A DNA stretch of 64,000 bases from Cichorium intybus (GCA_023525715.1 CM042013.1:72384994-72448993); one strand, 5' to 3'. Shown: positions 1 through 10,625, numbered from the stretch's first letter. Translations and numbers: made by a program. The notes: a model not told the origin generated them from the letters alone.

Positions 1-48
1 AGGGTTTTCATATTGTCTTTGGAATTCTTGAGGCACACACATGTGTTC

Positions 49-326
49 TCAAACCTCTTTGATTTTTTCTTCTGTCTCGACAATAATTTCAGCCCGCAAA
101 GGATTTTTCTCCGGCTTCTGTCTAGCATCTTGTTTCATTCCAGGGCACCTGTATAATGGCTTAAGAGTTTGATACATCTTGGTGCTTCTTGGATGCATTG
201 TATATCCGGTATAATGTGCATCATCCATTTGTAACTTTCGAACTTCCCCACACGGACCCACACTCGTCCCCTAAACAATCTCAATATACTTGAATCCTTA
301 GTAAGTTTATTAACGTATCTTATCAT
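49..326 (-). pseudogene. Ty3 integrase zinc-binding (HHCC) relic
   Basis: Two overlapping minus-strand frames (49-261 and 135-326) together resemble the Ty3 integrase N-terminal zinc-binding region. The pattern H-x-x-Y-x-x-H-P followed by K-M-Y-Q-x-L and P-G-M-K is visible, as in the intact Ty3 element near 52440-52520 of this window. The frame changes partway, so it cannot encode a working domain. In an active element this domain would precede the DDE catalytic core and bind the element cDNA ends. Confidence 0.7.
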
Positions 327-427
327 TCTCTATTACAACACCTCTAGTTGCACCTTTTGAATTAAGTCATGAAGCTTACTATTAACTCCACACATACGTA
401 TATTACTCCAATATGGGATCTTTCTGC

Positions 428-675
428 TCAAGACAGAAATTGTATTAACACACACAAATATCAAAATAGCTCTTTGATTATTAATCGGGAAATATACTCT
501 CAAAAACCCGATTACAGTGTTTCTCACAATCTGTGTTTTCATCACTCGAATACACAGAATATATAAGCTAGAAAGTAGACTAATTGGAGACAAATTGATT
601 CTCCACAATCAATTTGTTTCCTCCTGAAATTATGGTGAGTGTGATTGTACAGTAAACCCACTTAGGATTCCAACA
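428..675 (-). repeat. 3' LTR of the mini-LTR element
   Basis: A 248 bp copy identical to 1513-1760 except for one base near position 483 (a here, g in the other copy). On the minus strand it lies downstream of the glycine-rich frame and is preceded by a purine-rich run containing AGGGGTGAT (rc of 676-684), the likely polypurine tract. Confidence 0.92.
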
Positions 676-700
676 ATCACCCCTGAATCTCTAAGTCCTT

Positions 701-1483
701 CTAGAGACGTCTCCGTGATTTTTGACGGATCTTTTTTCGGGTTTCGGTTTGGGCTTGAATTTTAATTAGGCTGATTTCTGGTTTGGATTTAATAGAATTG
801 GGCTTGGAATTTCGTGATTTGGGCCATGATCCGTGAGGGGACCTAGATCCGTATCCGCCTGACCCGAACCCGCCACCTGACCCGGTTCCATTTGAATTAA
901 ACCCGTCTCCTTCCCTGTTTCTTCCCCAATTCGTACCCTCGCTTCTGTTTTTCTCCCTATCAAAATTCCTCCCCCCGCCTCCTTGAATCGAACTGCCGCC
1001 GCCGCTACTCGACCCACCGCCGGCGCCACTGGATCGGGTGAACATCACACGCTGCTGCCCTCCATCTCCGCCATCTTCCTCTCTCACCCTCTCCTCGTAC
1101 GCCATCGAACTTGATGTGCCGCCGCCGCCGTTCGGCCCTCCGCCACCGCCGGATCGGGTGAGCATCACACGAGGCTGTTCGTCTCCTCCTTCTTTCGAAC
1201 CGTCGGCGCCAGTCAATCCGCAACCACCGCCGCCATCTCCTCTCGAGTAGCCGGCGTTCCCGACCGAACCACCGCCGCCTTCGCTTCTGCTTCTTTCGGT
1301 TTCGGGGTTCCTCATGCCGCCTCCACCTCTCGAGCCATCCGACCATCTGTTTCTTCCCTCCAGCTTCTGATTTTTCTTATGAGCGGTATACCATCCGCCA
1401 CCGTCAACAAATCCACCACCACCGTTAGATTGAGTGAGCAACACTCGCTGCTGCTCATTTCTTCCAACTTTTCCATCCGACAT
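701..1483 (-). CDS. Glycine-rich basic-tailed protein of the mini-LTR element
   Basis: The frame is 260 codons, open from an ATG just downstream of the primer-binding site to a stop about 25 bp before the 3' LTR. The protein is dominated by glycine, serine, arginine and asparagine. A short motif of the form Q-x-R-V-(L/M)-(L/M/F)-T-(Q/R)-S followed by a glycine run occurs three times, near residues 12, 105 and 144. The last ~30 residues are strongly basic. I see no zinc knuckle, UBN2-type gag, protease or RT, so it is not a recognisable gag-pol piece. It could be a captured host glycine-rich (RNA-binding-like) sequence or a much altered nucleocapsid. The coding region is GC-rich against AT-rich surroundings. 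It is open across almost the whole internal region, but expression is unproven. Confidence 0.6.
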   Translation of the reverse strand: MSDGKVGRNEQQRVLLTQSNGGGGFVDGGGWYTAHKKNQKLEGRNRWSDGSRGGGGMRNPETERSRSEGGGGSVGNAGYSRGDGGGGCGLTGADGSKEGGDEQPRVMLTRSGGGGGPNGGGGTSSSMAYEERVREEDGGDGGQQRVMFTRSSGAGGGSSSGGGSSIQGGGGRNFDREKNRSEGTNWGRNREGDGFNSNGTGSGGGFGSGGYGSRSPHGSWPKSRNSKPNSIKSKPEISLIKIQAQTETRKKIRQKSRRRL

Positions 1484-1498
1484 GATGAATCAGGTAAG

Positions 1499-1510
1499 GC
1501 TTTGATACCA
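1499..1510 (-). promoter_or_regulatory. Primer-binding site of the mini-LTR element
   Basis: On the minus strand the bases read TGGTATCAAAGC, two bases downstream of the LTR. This differs by one base from the TGGTATCAGAGC (initiator tRNA-Met complement) seen at Copia-1, Copia-2 and the Ty3 element in this window. Confidence 0.85.
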
Positions 1511-1512
1511 AT

Positions 1513-1760
1513 TCAAGACAGAAATTGTATTAACACACACAAATATCAAAATAGCTCTTTGATTATTGATCGGGAAATATACTCTCAAAAACCCGATTAC
1601 AGTGTTTCTCACAATCTGTGTTTTCATCACTCGAATACACAGAATATATAAGCTAGAAAGTAGACTAATTGGAGACAAATTGATTCTCCACAATCAATTT
1701 GTTTCCTCCTGAAATTATGGTGAGTGTGATTGTACAGTAAACCCACTTAGGATTCCAACA
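1513..1760 (-). repeat. 5' LTR of the mini-LTR element
   Basis: A 248 bp LTR, beginning TGTTGGAATCC on the minus strand and ending TGTCTTGA. It lies next to the primer-binding site. It would supply the promoter for the glycine-rich frame. Confidence 0.92.
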
Positions 1761-1792
1761 TCTGCCACAATGTGTCGTCCAACACACTAGCT

Positions 1793-2900
1793 TTATTGGA
1801 TGGCATAGAATCTCATAATCACAATATTTAATAGCTTCATCCATCTTCGTTGACACATATTTAAGTCTTTCTGATTAAACAAATACGTTAAACTTTTGTG
1901 ATCAGCGTTAATTTGAAATTTCAATCGGTATAAGTAATGCCTCCATATCTTTAATGCCAAAACAGTGGCGGCTAATTCTACGTCGTGGACGAGGTACGAC
2001 TTTTCTGCATCTTTTAGTTGTCTAGATGCATATGCAATCATTTTTCCCCTTTACATCAACACACATTTAAGACCCACTCTTGAACCGTCGCTATAAATAA
2101 GAAAATCCTCTCCACCTTGGAGGGTCAATAATGGAGCTTCACACAATATGTGTTTAAGTCATTGAAACTATGTCTGTTGTGCTTTGGTTCATACAAATTT
2201 CTCGGCTTTCTTGGTTAACGACGCTACAATACTATAAACATTTTCTACAAATCGGTGATAATATCCGACTTACCCAAGAAAACTTGGCACCTCCAAAGGG
2301 TTTTTGGAAGTTCCCAAGGCGTCACGGCTACTATTTTAGTGGGATATACTCTAACACCTTACCGTTGATCACTACCCGAGAAACTACACTTCCCGTAGCC
2401 AAATTTCTTACTTAGAAAACTTGGCATCCAATTTAGCTTGTCGAAGAAGCTCCAACACTCGTCACAAATGTACATCATGCTCGACTCGACCTTTCGAATA
2501 AACCAAAATATCATCAATAAATTCTATGACGAATTTTTGTCAAGAAACGGAAGACATATACTTGGTTCATTAAATCCATAAAAATGGGTGGGGTGTTTGT
2601 TGAACTGAAGGGCATCATAAAAAAATCTTAATGTCTATAACGGTTAAAAGACAGTTTTCGGAACGTCATATTCTAGAACGTTTAGTTGATGATAGCTCGG
2701 TCGCAAATATATCTTCGAAAAGAATGTGGCACCTTGCAATTAGTCAAATAAATTATCAATTCTAAGCAACATATATCGCTCTTTTATCATAATTTTATTT
2801 AACTCTTGATAGTTAATGCATGTGTGCATCATTCCATCTTTCTTGTTCGTAAACGATATCATTGTGCCTTATAGAGATGTACTCGGCGTGAATGAATTCA
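1793..2900 (-). pseudogene. Ty3 reverse transcriptase / RNase H relic
   Basis: The frame 1793-2041 (minus) matches the start of Ty3 RNase H (Y-A-S-R-Q-L, D-x-E-L, W-R-H-Y-L-Y, D-H-K-S-L). Further right, 2495-2524 reads F-I-D-D-I-L-V-Y-S on the minus strand, the RT catalytic box. Stops and frame changes separate the pieces. The order (RT to the right, RNase H to the left) fits one minus-strand polyprotein with the neighbouring relics. Confidence 0.75.
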
Positions 2901-2911
2901 CGATCTAACAA

Positions 2912-3560
2912 CTAATGTGATCGACTCTTTAACTCTTCCATCTCAAATGGTGCTAAGCGATATGGGGTTCGGCTATAGGGGATGCCCGTGGTACCAATTG
3001 TGAACTTGACTTGACGGTCAGGCGATAATCCGAGCTCATCCGGATATACATCTAGAAAATCACACACCATATCTATGTCAATTGGGGACTTCGCTTTCAC
3101 TTCCGATGATGTCACATACAAAATGTACAATATTCTTCCCTTTGTCACATTATTACACACCTTTCCCAAGGTAACAAAAAGGTTGTTTTCTCGACTTTTC
3201 TCACCATGTACCTTGAGTAGACACTCATCAGGTGCCCTGGTGATAACAATCTTCTCATTACATATAAATTGGGCATTATTAGCCGCTAACAAATTCATAT
3301 CTACTCTAAAAAAACTCTTTTATAGTAATCGGCTTCAGATTAATGGGAAAATAAAACCTATAAATCTCTAATTAACTATCTTGAAGTAGTTCACTTACCA
3401 ACACATGATTTCTATAAGTTGATTCTACTACAAAGTTTTCAAATAAAGGAGTCCACAAACTCTTTAGTTTTGTCTCAAAGGATGGTGATATAAAAGAATA
3501 AGTAGCACCAGAATCGAAAAGAACTCACACAAGTAGCACATTTAATAACAAAGTACCTAA
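2912..3560 (-). pseudogene. Ty3 protease and protease-RT linker relic
   Basis: The minus-strand frame 2912-3298 carries the linker typical of Ty3 polyproteins: V-x-D-F-x-D-V-x-P-D-E-L, then P-Y-R-L-A-P-x-E-M-x-E-L. Immediately upstream, about 3500-3516, the minus strand reads F-D-S-G-A-T, the aspartic protease active-site motif. The pieces are out of frame with each other. This is a remnant only. Confidence 0.75.
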
Positions 3561-4473
3561 CTGAATATTGGGCTTCTCCTTTGCTCCCTCGACCGCCAGC
3601 TGGAATGCTTGATCTTTGCCCCTCGTACTCTCATGTTTCCAATATGAAAACCATACCAATATACTCCAATAACTCTTAACTTAGACATGCGCCAATACAT
3701 ATATATTGTCCTTACAAACATTACTAAACATTACTGTATAATTCCTCTTAGTAGTCCCGATTTGGACATACCAAAATCTCTCCCTATCTACCACATAATC
3801 ATATTTTACACCACCTTAATAAGTGATAATTGTATAGTATTACATATAAACATTTCCTCAAACAGATCCAAATAATCAAATTTTATCAACAGCCAAATCA
3901 TGTTTAAGAACTTATACAATTACTCATACGAGTATACTTTCCATTTAGGCTAGCCCACACAATTTTTTTTTATTGCCCTTTTTTCGCTATCGTGCGCCAA
4001 TCGTCCTCCAATATCATCATCATAAATTTTACTCACATCTTCTGAATATTCCAAAGATAATCCCTTATATAAAGACCAATCTTCTCTTCTTCAGAAAGTT
4101 ATATGTCACAAAACAACACAATACATCCGTTTATGGAAAAATCCGTCCAACATTGCCACCTGTGGAAAGCTGTCATAACTTACTATAGAAAACTCGAAAT
4201 AACACACCTTTTTGGAATTGGAAACTAAATATCCATACATTTCCAACCATGTATGGCACACACTTTTGGCTATATGGATTGCTACAATTTTCCTGTTGAA
4301 GTTAGACAAAAATAACATAAACTTTGTATTTTTAAGCATGCAACTCAACAGTTCCAATTAGCGCATAGGACCCAAGTATATTGCTAAAGTGGTCCCAATA
4401 CAACTCGGTTCTTTCTTATTCCTTGTTGTTTAAGCATAGGTTTGAATTACGATACCTAGTCCTCTTAAATTAC
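3560..4473 (-). other. Unrecognisable gag region of the decayed Ty3 element
   Basis: The stretch between the protease relic and the putative primer-binding site would have encoded gag. I see no zinc knuckle or long open frame on either strand. Confidence 0.4.
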
Positions 4474-4485
4474 GACTCTGATACT
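4474..4485 (-). promoter_or_regulatory. Probable primer-binding site of the decayed Ty3 element
   Basis: The minus strand reads TAGTATCAGAGT, two changes from the canonical TGGTATCAGAGC. It sits where the 5' end of the internal region is expected, next to GGGTGTTA, a plausible LTR end. It implies that the sequence to the right of 4490 is the old 5' LTR. Confidence 0.5.
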
Positions 4486-4489
4486 AGCT

Positions 4490-6524
4490 TCTAACACCCG
4501 AAAATCGATACAAGGTACTCCATTTTTTACACATAATAATATTTATATAACGATGTACATTTGTATCCATTTAATAGTGTACAAGTTCTATTAAGGGACT
4601 ATACAACAAACTATACAAGGTCCCTGCCGGGTGTCACAATCACTCCTTTTTTTTTTAAAATGCAACAATACACATTCATTTATCTTTTGGTTTAGGCTAC
4701 CTCTTTACCCCTACTAGTTTGTACCGAACCTAAAATGCGTCAACACGTCGTAAGCTACAAGAGCTTAGTGATTAATAAGCACAGCCTACACAATAGGGAA
4801 CAAACTCAACAACATCAATATAATGGAATAACACACATAAAATCACATTAACGCACACGTGCTATATAGTAAGAAGGCTCATCCATCTTATTCAACAATC
4901 TCTGCAATATTATTATTGTAACTTAGCAACTTAAGACTCCGTATTTTTACCCATTTACAGTTTGACAAGCACCTCTTGTGCCATTGACAACTCTTGTGTT
5001 GTTAAAGATAAAAAAATGTTTCATATGACTTTAGACACCTTGTGTGTCGTTAAATGGTTAAATACGCCTCATACGTCTATAGACACATCATGGGCCATTA
5101 AAGATAAAAGACTTCTCATATGTCTTTAGACACCTCACATGTTATAAAAAGGTTATAGATGCCTCATACGTCTATTGACACCTCATGTGCTATTAAAAGC
5201 TTATAGACTCCTCATACGTCTATAAACGCCTCAACCTTCTATTAACACCTCATGTGCCATTAAAAAGATTGTAGACACCTCATACGTCTATAGACACGTG
5301 ATGTGCCATTAAAAATATTATATATGCCTCATACATCTATAGACACCTCATGTGTCATTTAAAAATATTAAAGACGTCTCATACATTTATTGACACCGCA
5401 TGTGTCTCCCATGAACTTAAACAACCTCTTATGTTTAGGAACAACACTCTATATGATTTTCACTCACCCAACATAGTTTAAAACATTACATATTACTCAC
5501 CTTGAAGTATTTGTGTAAAATAAGCTCCAATGACTTGAATTTCCTAGCTCGTTTTTCTGTCCCCAAAGGTGTCAACACAAAAGAATGGCGATTTAATATC
5601 AAAATTTTAGCAATTCATGCATGTTTTACCCATCTATATAACCCCTTAAACATCCTCAATGCTTCCCTTGAGCTATCTAGAACTTTCTAAGGTTTATACA
5701 AACATTTATAAAGTTTTATGCTCTATCTTAGTTGTCCATATTGTTGGACAAAAACTTTTGGGCGTATACATTCACCTTCAAGGGCTCAAACATCAACTTT
5801 ACATTCAAAATCATGTTTTGACTTTTAAAAGTGAAATAAAATAGACTCGTACAATTTTACAATGACACCAATCTCATATTCATATGATTCTCTTATGATT
5901 TTATATGATTTTTACAACACAACTACTACATGTTGTCAAACTTCAGTTCGGACAATACTATACAAAATATAACTTTAACCCATCTTAAGGTCGAAAGATT
6001 ATTGTTTATTAAAATGAAATAAACATGACACTTACATCTTTTTAATGTCACTAGAATCACGTCTTTACGATGTTTCCTTGATTTTGTATGATTTTTGCAA
6101 AACAATGCTGGAACTTGAACTTTCAAACTTAAGTAGCTATAGCCCAATTCCATCAACTTTCATCTAATGAGCTCTCCAATTTATCTTAGTATTATCTAAC
6201 AACCAAAATCCAATAATACAAGGGAGTTCGTTTCTAGTACAAAAGCTAGATACAAATCACCAACCAATAGTCAATGATAAAACAACCTCTGAATCAAAGA
6301 TGAGGAAACATAGCTTCATGGTAAACATTAGCTACAGTCCAACGAACTAAAACCTCTGCATGATCCTGTAGACAATATCAATGACGATCTACACCGTTCT
6401 GATTAACGAATTATGTGTTATGAAGCTAATGCCAGCAATTCTACTACGACTACACCAAGATTGGCAAAAAATTGAAAAAAAAAATCTCTCTTTTCTCTTG
6501 GGTGCAGGGTTTGCTTATAACACG
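4490..6524 (-). other. Probable decayed Ty3 LTR and unassigned AT-rich sequence
   Basis: This runs from the putative primer-binding site to the hAT insertion. By position it should be the 5' LTR of the decayed Ty3 element, but the matching 3' LTR is outside the window, so the outer boundary cannot be set. It contains the minisatellite at 4975-5410 and no convincing gene. Confidence 0.4.
4975..5410. repeat. Degenerate minisatellite, about 55 bp unit
   Basis: Phrases such as gacacctcatgtgccatta and cctcatacgtctat alternate about eight times with spacers of 15-25 bp containing aaaaatatta-like runs. Units differ by substitutions and small indels, so the array is old. It lies inside the putative decayed LTR. 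Confidence 0.8.
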
Positions 6525-6532
6525 ATGAGGTC

Positions 6533-7832
6533 CAGGCCCGGCCCAATGGGGGTTCAGGTGGTACATCTGAACAGGGCCCAAAATCAATTAGGGGCCCAAA
6601 ATTTTAGTAGCCCTAGTATTATGTATAGTAAATCGAGCAGTCCGAATCTGATATCCTAAAGCGGGAATTGAAATCCTAAAGCGGGAATTGAAATCTGTGA
6701 AGCGTGATTCACCCACCAATCTCGCCATCTCGGTATTAACATCTATGCACGCTTCAACTGAATGACTGATTCACCCATCGATCTTGCCATCTTGGTAAGT
6801 GCTCAATCGGTCTCGAGAAATCAGGAATGCACCATGATTTATCATTTATACTACCGTTACCGTGTTCTAATATATGTCTCATCTTCTTTGAATTTCTCAC
6901 GATCTCAAATATTCCGAGTGATTCCGAGTCCTGAACTTTCAATCTTTGACTTCTGCAATTGCCGAGTCCTGATCGGGATTGATTATTCGACTGATTCCGA
7001 GTCTTGATCGGGAGTGATCATTCAATCTGAGTTGCAAGCTGCCAAGCCATCAAGCCGACAGGGGACTGAAGTCTGAAGGGATTCGGCAATTGGTATTAAA
7101 CAGTTCAATATTCCAACTTTCAATATTCGACTTCTGCAATTGCCTATTGTAATCACGTTTTCTAACTTCCAAGATTCGACTTCTGCAATTGAAATCCGAC
7201 TGCAATTAGGTATGTTCTAGTTTTTAGAGATTTAAGATTTTCTGGAATTGAAATCACGGTTTCTAACTTTCTAATTCTAATTCACTTTTCAGTTCCAATT
7301 GGTCTCATATTTCTGAAATTGCAATCGAGAATGATTCACGCCTCCATGGTTTCCTGTTTCTGAAATTGCAATTGATACAAGGATTGAAGAAATTCTACAA
7401 AACAAACCAATCAGGTGTTTTCTTTCCTAATATGTTTACTGTTATTTGTTGATTTAGAATGTCTCCTGGAATTAAAAAACATGAATCAGGATATCAAAAA
7501 CGTAAGAAAAAACAAAGACTTGAAGAATTAACTAAATCTCAAACCGGAGCTATTGATAAGTTTATAGTCAAACAACCTATTGGATAACATTCCCTATAAA
7601 GATGTAATTGAAAAGTTTATCTCAAGGAATACTAGAAGGATAGCGTTATTCAAGTAGAAGCAAATGTATTTTTATTTTATGTTTTGAATTAAAGTTTGTC
7701 TAATAAGTATATTAACAATATGAAGTAAACATTACATTTCAAACTTTTTTATATATTTTGTAGAATTTGCAAGTTTTGGGGCCTACTTTTATCAAATTGC
7801 ACAGGGCCTCCAAAATCTCTCGGCCGGCCCTG
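6533..7832 (+). mobile_element. hAT-type DNA transposon, internally deleted
   Basis: The ends are imperfect inverted repeats (CAGGCCCGGCCC at the left, CGGCCGGCCCTG at the right). They are flanked by an 8 bp direct repeat, atgaggtc, at 6525-6532 and 7833-7840, the duplication size of hAT elements. Length is 1.3 kb. A 42-codon start of a hAT transposase remains inside (7459-7587), so it is a deletion derivative of an autonomous element. Near the left end a sentence of 20 bp (cctaaagcgggaattgaaat) is tandemly doubled at about 6655-6693. Confidence 0.88.
7459..7587 (+). pseudogene. hAT transposase N-terminal fragment
   Basis: This is an ATG-started 42-codon frame. It contains K-H-x-S-G-Y-Q-K-R-K-K-K-x-R followed by S-Q-x-G-A-I-D-K-F-I, the characteristic opening of plant hAT transposases of the TTF / zinc-finger MYM-like type. 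A stop follows directly; the zinc finger, DDE core and dimerisation domain are missing. Strand and position fit the enclosing inverted-repeat element. Confidence 0.7.
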
Positions 7833-7840
7833 ATGAGGTC

Positions 7841-8675
7841 AAAGAAGAAGAAAGAACTAGATGCAAGACCACATCTTCCAAATTCTTCCCCCATACATTG
7901 ATTTCTTTACAATTTTGGTCCTCCCACTTAGCTTTGACACATACCTCCCCATTATAATTAAAGACATCATCATTTAAGTTTTTTTTTTTTTTTTTTTTTA
8001 CAAATTTTACATACATATATCTATTATTTTTCTTTTTTTCTTTTTTTTTTCCACGGCTTGCTCGAAAAGATAACAATACCCTTCCGAAAATTTTATTTCA
8101 CAAAAGTCAACTTAAAACGGGTAGTACATGTTCATTACACAACGGGATCACGAAGCGATGAAGAGGCTCTCGATGCAACCATTTACCCTTCGCAACGTGA
8201 TGATGTGGCAGTGGACAAATGGCTTGTTTTAAATGGTCCAACTCAACTTAAATGGGTTTGACCAGATTAAAATCCTTAATAAGAGAGTGTTCCATCCCCA
8301 CACACACTTGATACTTCTCTTAAACTCTCTCAAAGTTTGTGTGTGTGTGTGTTCTTGCCTTCTTGGTGAAAGTAGTGTGTGGTGAAGTTGTGAAGGTTTC
8401 CAAGGAATTTCAAAACAGCTCCTAAACATACTCAAGAAGCCAAAGATATTAAATACCCAATGTCTTTTTCTACCGTCGTATTGTTCTTGAAAAGCCGCCA
8501 AAAGTGACATAAATACAACTTATAACATAGATAGATTAGAACTAACCAATATAGAGAATAAAATATATTAACTTTGGTAACATATCAAAATGAAAAACCT
8601 CGAAGTTAAATTCAAATATTTACAAAATCTAGACAATTAGAGGCTGGTATGTCCAATTAAACTAAAGAAAAACAA
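7841..8675. other. Unassigned sequence between the hAT element and segment copy A
   Basis: It contains a 20+ T homopolymer near 7980-8001 and a short GT run near 8338-8352. No convincing gene was seen. The left part continues the sequence that the hAT element interrupted. Confidence 0.5.
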
Positions 8676-9417
8676 AACTTGATAATTTGATTTGTTCAAT
8701 GAAACAAACGACAAAAAACAATTAATAATATGATGTCTTTTCGGTAAACCCATCTTCAATACTCTTTTTGACAACTTGAGTAAATGAAAAACCTCAAAGA
8801 GTAGTTGCTAATGAAATTTAATATACATTCAAATTTCGCAGCATAACCAATACATTAGTTTATGAAATTTATTAGCAAAACATGATAAATATAAAAGCTT
8901 ACTTTTTTATTCAACTTTACTACCACAAGTAATTACCAGATGTGCCCTTGAGCCATTCATCAATAAAAGAAAAGCAAATACCTTTTTGTTTGTATTAAAG
9001 CTCCATTAAAAAGAAAAACCAATTAACTCGTTCGTGCAATCAGATAAATCATTTTTGTGTTGATTCTAAATGTTCTTTAAATGCTTCTTCACCAAAACCC
9101 AAAACACGAAAAATCCAGAAAAACCAAAACCTAAAAAGAAATCAAACACCAGATCAAGTAAAACATGTCAAATATCCACCCCTGAAAAAAAAACATAAAG
9201 ATCCAAACCAAAATGGGTTCATGGTTGGCATTATCATTTTAACAAAATAATATATTTGAATCTAAAAATAAGTGAGGATACGGTGATATAGTTCCTCAAT
9301 AGACAGTAAACCTCATTTCCTAAATTATCTAAGTTTGTAATTAGTATTACATTAAAATTAAGGAGTACATAAATACTTTATAATATAATATACATATTTT
9401 TATATATATACTATACT

Positions 9418-9690
9418 ATAAAGCATGTTAAAATTAAGCATTTTTTCATTTATAAACTCATATTTTCTCTTCTTCTCACCTATGTGGGACAAGCCAAAAC
9501 CCAATGACTACATTAAACATAATTTCTTAAAAGTATTATATAACATATTTTTATAAAGCATGTTAAAATTAAGCATCTTTTCATTTATAAACTCATATTT
9601 TCTCTTCTTCTCACCTATGTGGGACAAGCCAAAACCCAATGACTACATTAAACATAATTTCTTAAAAGTATTATATAACATATTTTTATA
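9418..9690 (+). repeat. Tandem duplication, 135 bp unit x2
   Basis: The block starting aagcatgttaaaattaagca at 9421 recurs at 9556 nearly unchanged through the tgtgggacaagcc phrase. The corresponding part of copy C (around 61150-61260) has one copy only, so the doubling occurred in copy A after the segmental duplication. Confidence 0.9.
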
Positions 9691-9820
9691 AAAGTATAGA
9701 ATAAATGATTTATTTAGGATGACTTCTTCAGCGATGCAAAGGTGTAATGCTTGTTTAATTGATCTATTTATAAGTGAATGGGTCAAACTTCTCACTTCTC
9801 TCCCGTTAAATAACCCATCT

Positions 9821-10079
9821 TGTGAATGTAAACACAAACTTGCAGCCACCACCAACCACACCTACACCACCAACCACACCTAACTTTGTTGAAGTTCTCA
9901 TATGAACTCATTTTTAGGTTGCAGCTATTGTAGAAATTAAGGACACTACCATCACTATAAATAGATGTTCTAACATCCATTGTAATGCATCACAAAAACA
10001 TAGAGAGTGTTTTAGAGTTAGTAGTTCTTTCTTGTATTTCAGTTTGAGTTCTGAATAAAAGAACATTTGAGTTCCAACA
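9821..10079 (+). repeat. 5' LTR of Copia-1
   Basis: A 259 bp LTR starting TGTGAATG and ending CCAACA. It contains CACTATAAATAG around 9950, a plausible TATA box, and a gaataaaag phrase near 10053 that may serve polyadenylation. It has an internal short duplication (accaccaaccacacct). Confidence 0.93.
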
Positions 10080-10081
10080 AG

Positions 10082-10093
10082 TGGTATCAGAGC
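10082..10093 (+). promoter_or_regulatory. Primer-binding site of Copia-1
   Basis: TGGTATCAGAGC, two bases after the 5' LTR; complementary to the 3' end of plant initiator tRNA-Met. Confidence 0.93.
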
Positions 10094-10625
10094 TTGGTTA
10101 AGCTCCCGGGGTAATTCTCTAAACACCCTCGTTTTTTTGGTCGAAATTTTTTTGTCTCAAAATCGATTTCCGGGCACAGCATTGTAAAGTTCGCGTTCCC
10201 ACGATTCCGAATATATATTTTTCGGAATTTTTCGACCACCGGAAGACCTCCAAAAGTCCGGTCAAAGGTTCGTCGGAATAGTTGCCGGAAAAACCAGTTC
10301 GCCGGAGATCTCGCCGGAGAAGACGACTGGAGAAGACGACACTGTAGCGTCACTGTAGCGGTTCACTGTAGCGACACTGTAGCAGGTTTCAGAAAATTGT
10401 AATTTGGTCCCTGAAGTTTTGAAAAGTTACGTTTTCGTCCCTGTATTTCCGAAAAATTTCAGATTGGTCCCTATTTTTCAGAAAAACTTCAGAATAGCCC
10501 CTATACTTCAAAAAGTTTCAAACAAGCCCCTGAACTTCTGAAAATTACATTTTTAATCCTTGTAATTTTCATAAATTACACGTAATTTTTTTATAAATTA
10601 CACGTAATTTTCGTATACGCCAAGA
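10094..10625 (+). other. Copia-1 untranslated leader with two short repeat blocks
   Basis: A 530 bp leader precedes gag. At 10338-10384 the phrase cactgtagcg or a close variant occurs four times. From 10400 to 10560, four or five ~35 bp units alternate a 'ggtccct' or 'agcccct' core with A/T-rich text. No open frame of note. Confidence 0.8.

Larger units (their letters stand above)
428..1760 (-). mobile_element. Young non-autonomous mini-LTR retrotransposon (TRIM/LARD-like) with a glycine-rich frame
   Basis: Two direct repeats of 248 bp (428-675 and 1513-1760) differ at one base. They are flanked by a perfect 5 bp target duplication, tctgc, at 423-427 and 1761-1765. Read on the minus strand the LTR starts TGTTGGAATCC. 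Two bases after the 5' LTR lies a primer-binding site (1499-1510), and a short purine-rich tract precedes the 3' LTR. The internal region is only 837 bp, with no gag, protease, RT or integrase. Nearly all of it is one 260-codon glycine-rich frame. The element is 1333 bp in total and inserted into the decayed Ty3 copy. It must depend on another element for mobilisation. The LTR start and PBS suggest a Copia parent; that lineage assignment is inference. Confidence 0.92.
1..4490 (-). mobile_element. Decayed Ty3-type LTR retrotransposon, internal region
   Basis: On the minus strand this stretch holds, in the order expected for a Ty3 polyprotein, a protease relic (~3500), a protease-RT linker (2912-3298), an RT relic (~2500), an RNase H relic (1793-2041) and an integrase zinc-binding relic (49-326). 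A possible primer-binding site lies at 4474-4485. Every domain is split by stops and frame changes, so it is an old dead copy. It continues beyond the left edge of the window, where the 3' LTR would lie. It is interrupted by the mini-LTR element at 428-1760, whose 5 bp target duplication shows it arrived later. The gag part (about 3620-4470) is not recognisable. Confidence 0.8.

Noticed and set aside
766..1346. Arginine- and proline-rich alternative frames in the mini-LTR element
   Set aside because: They are other readings of the same GC-rich simple sequence; the 701-1483 frame is longer and correctly placed after the primer-binding site.
8058..8510. Short frames on both strands beside the poly-T and GT runs
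   Set aside because: No family match and composition like the surrounding non-coding DNA.
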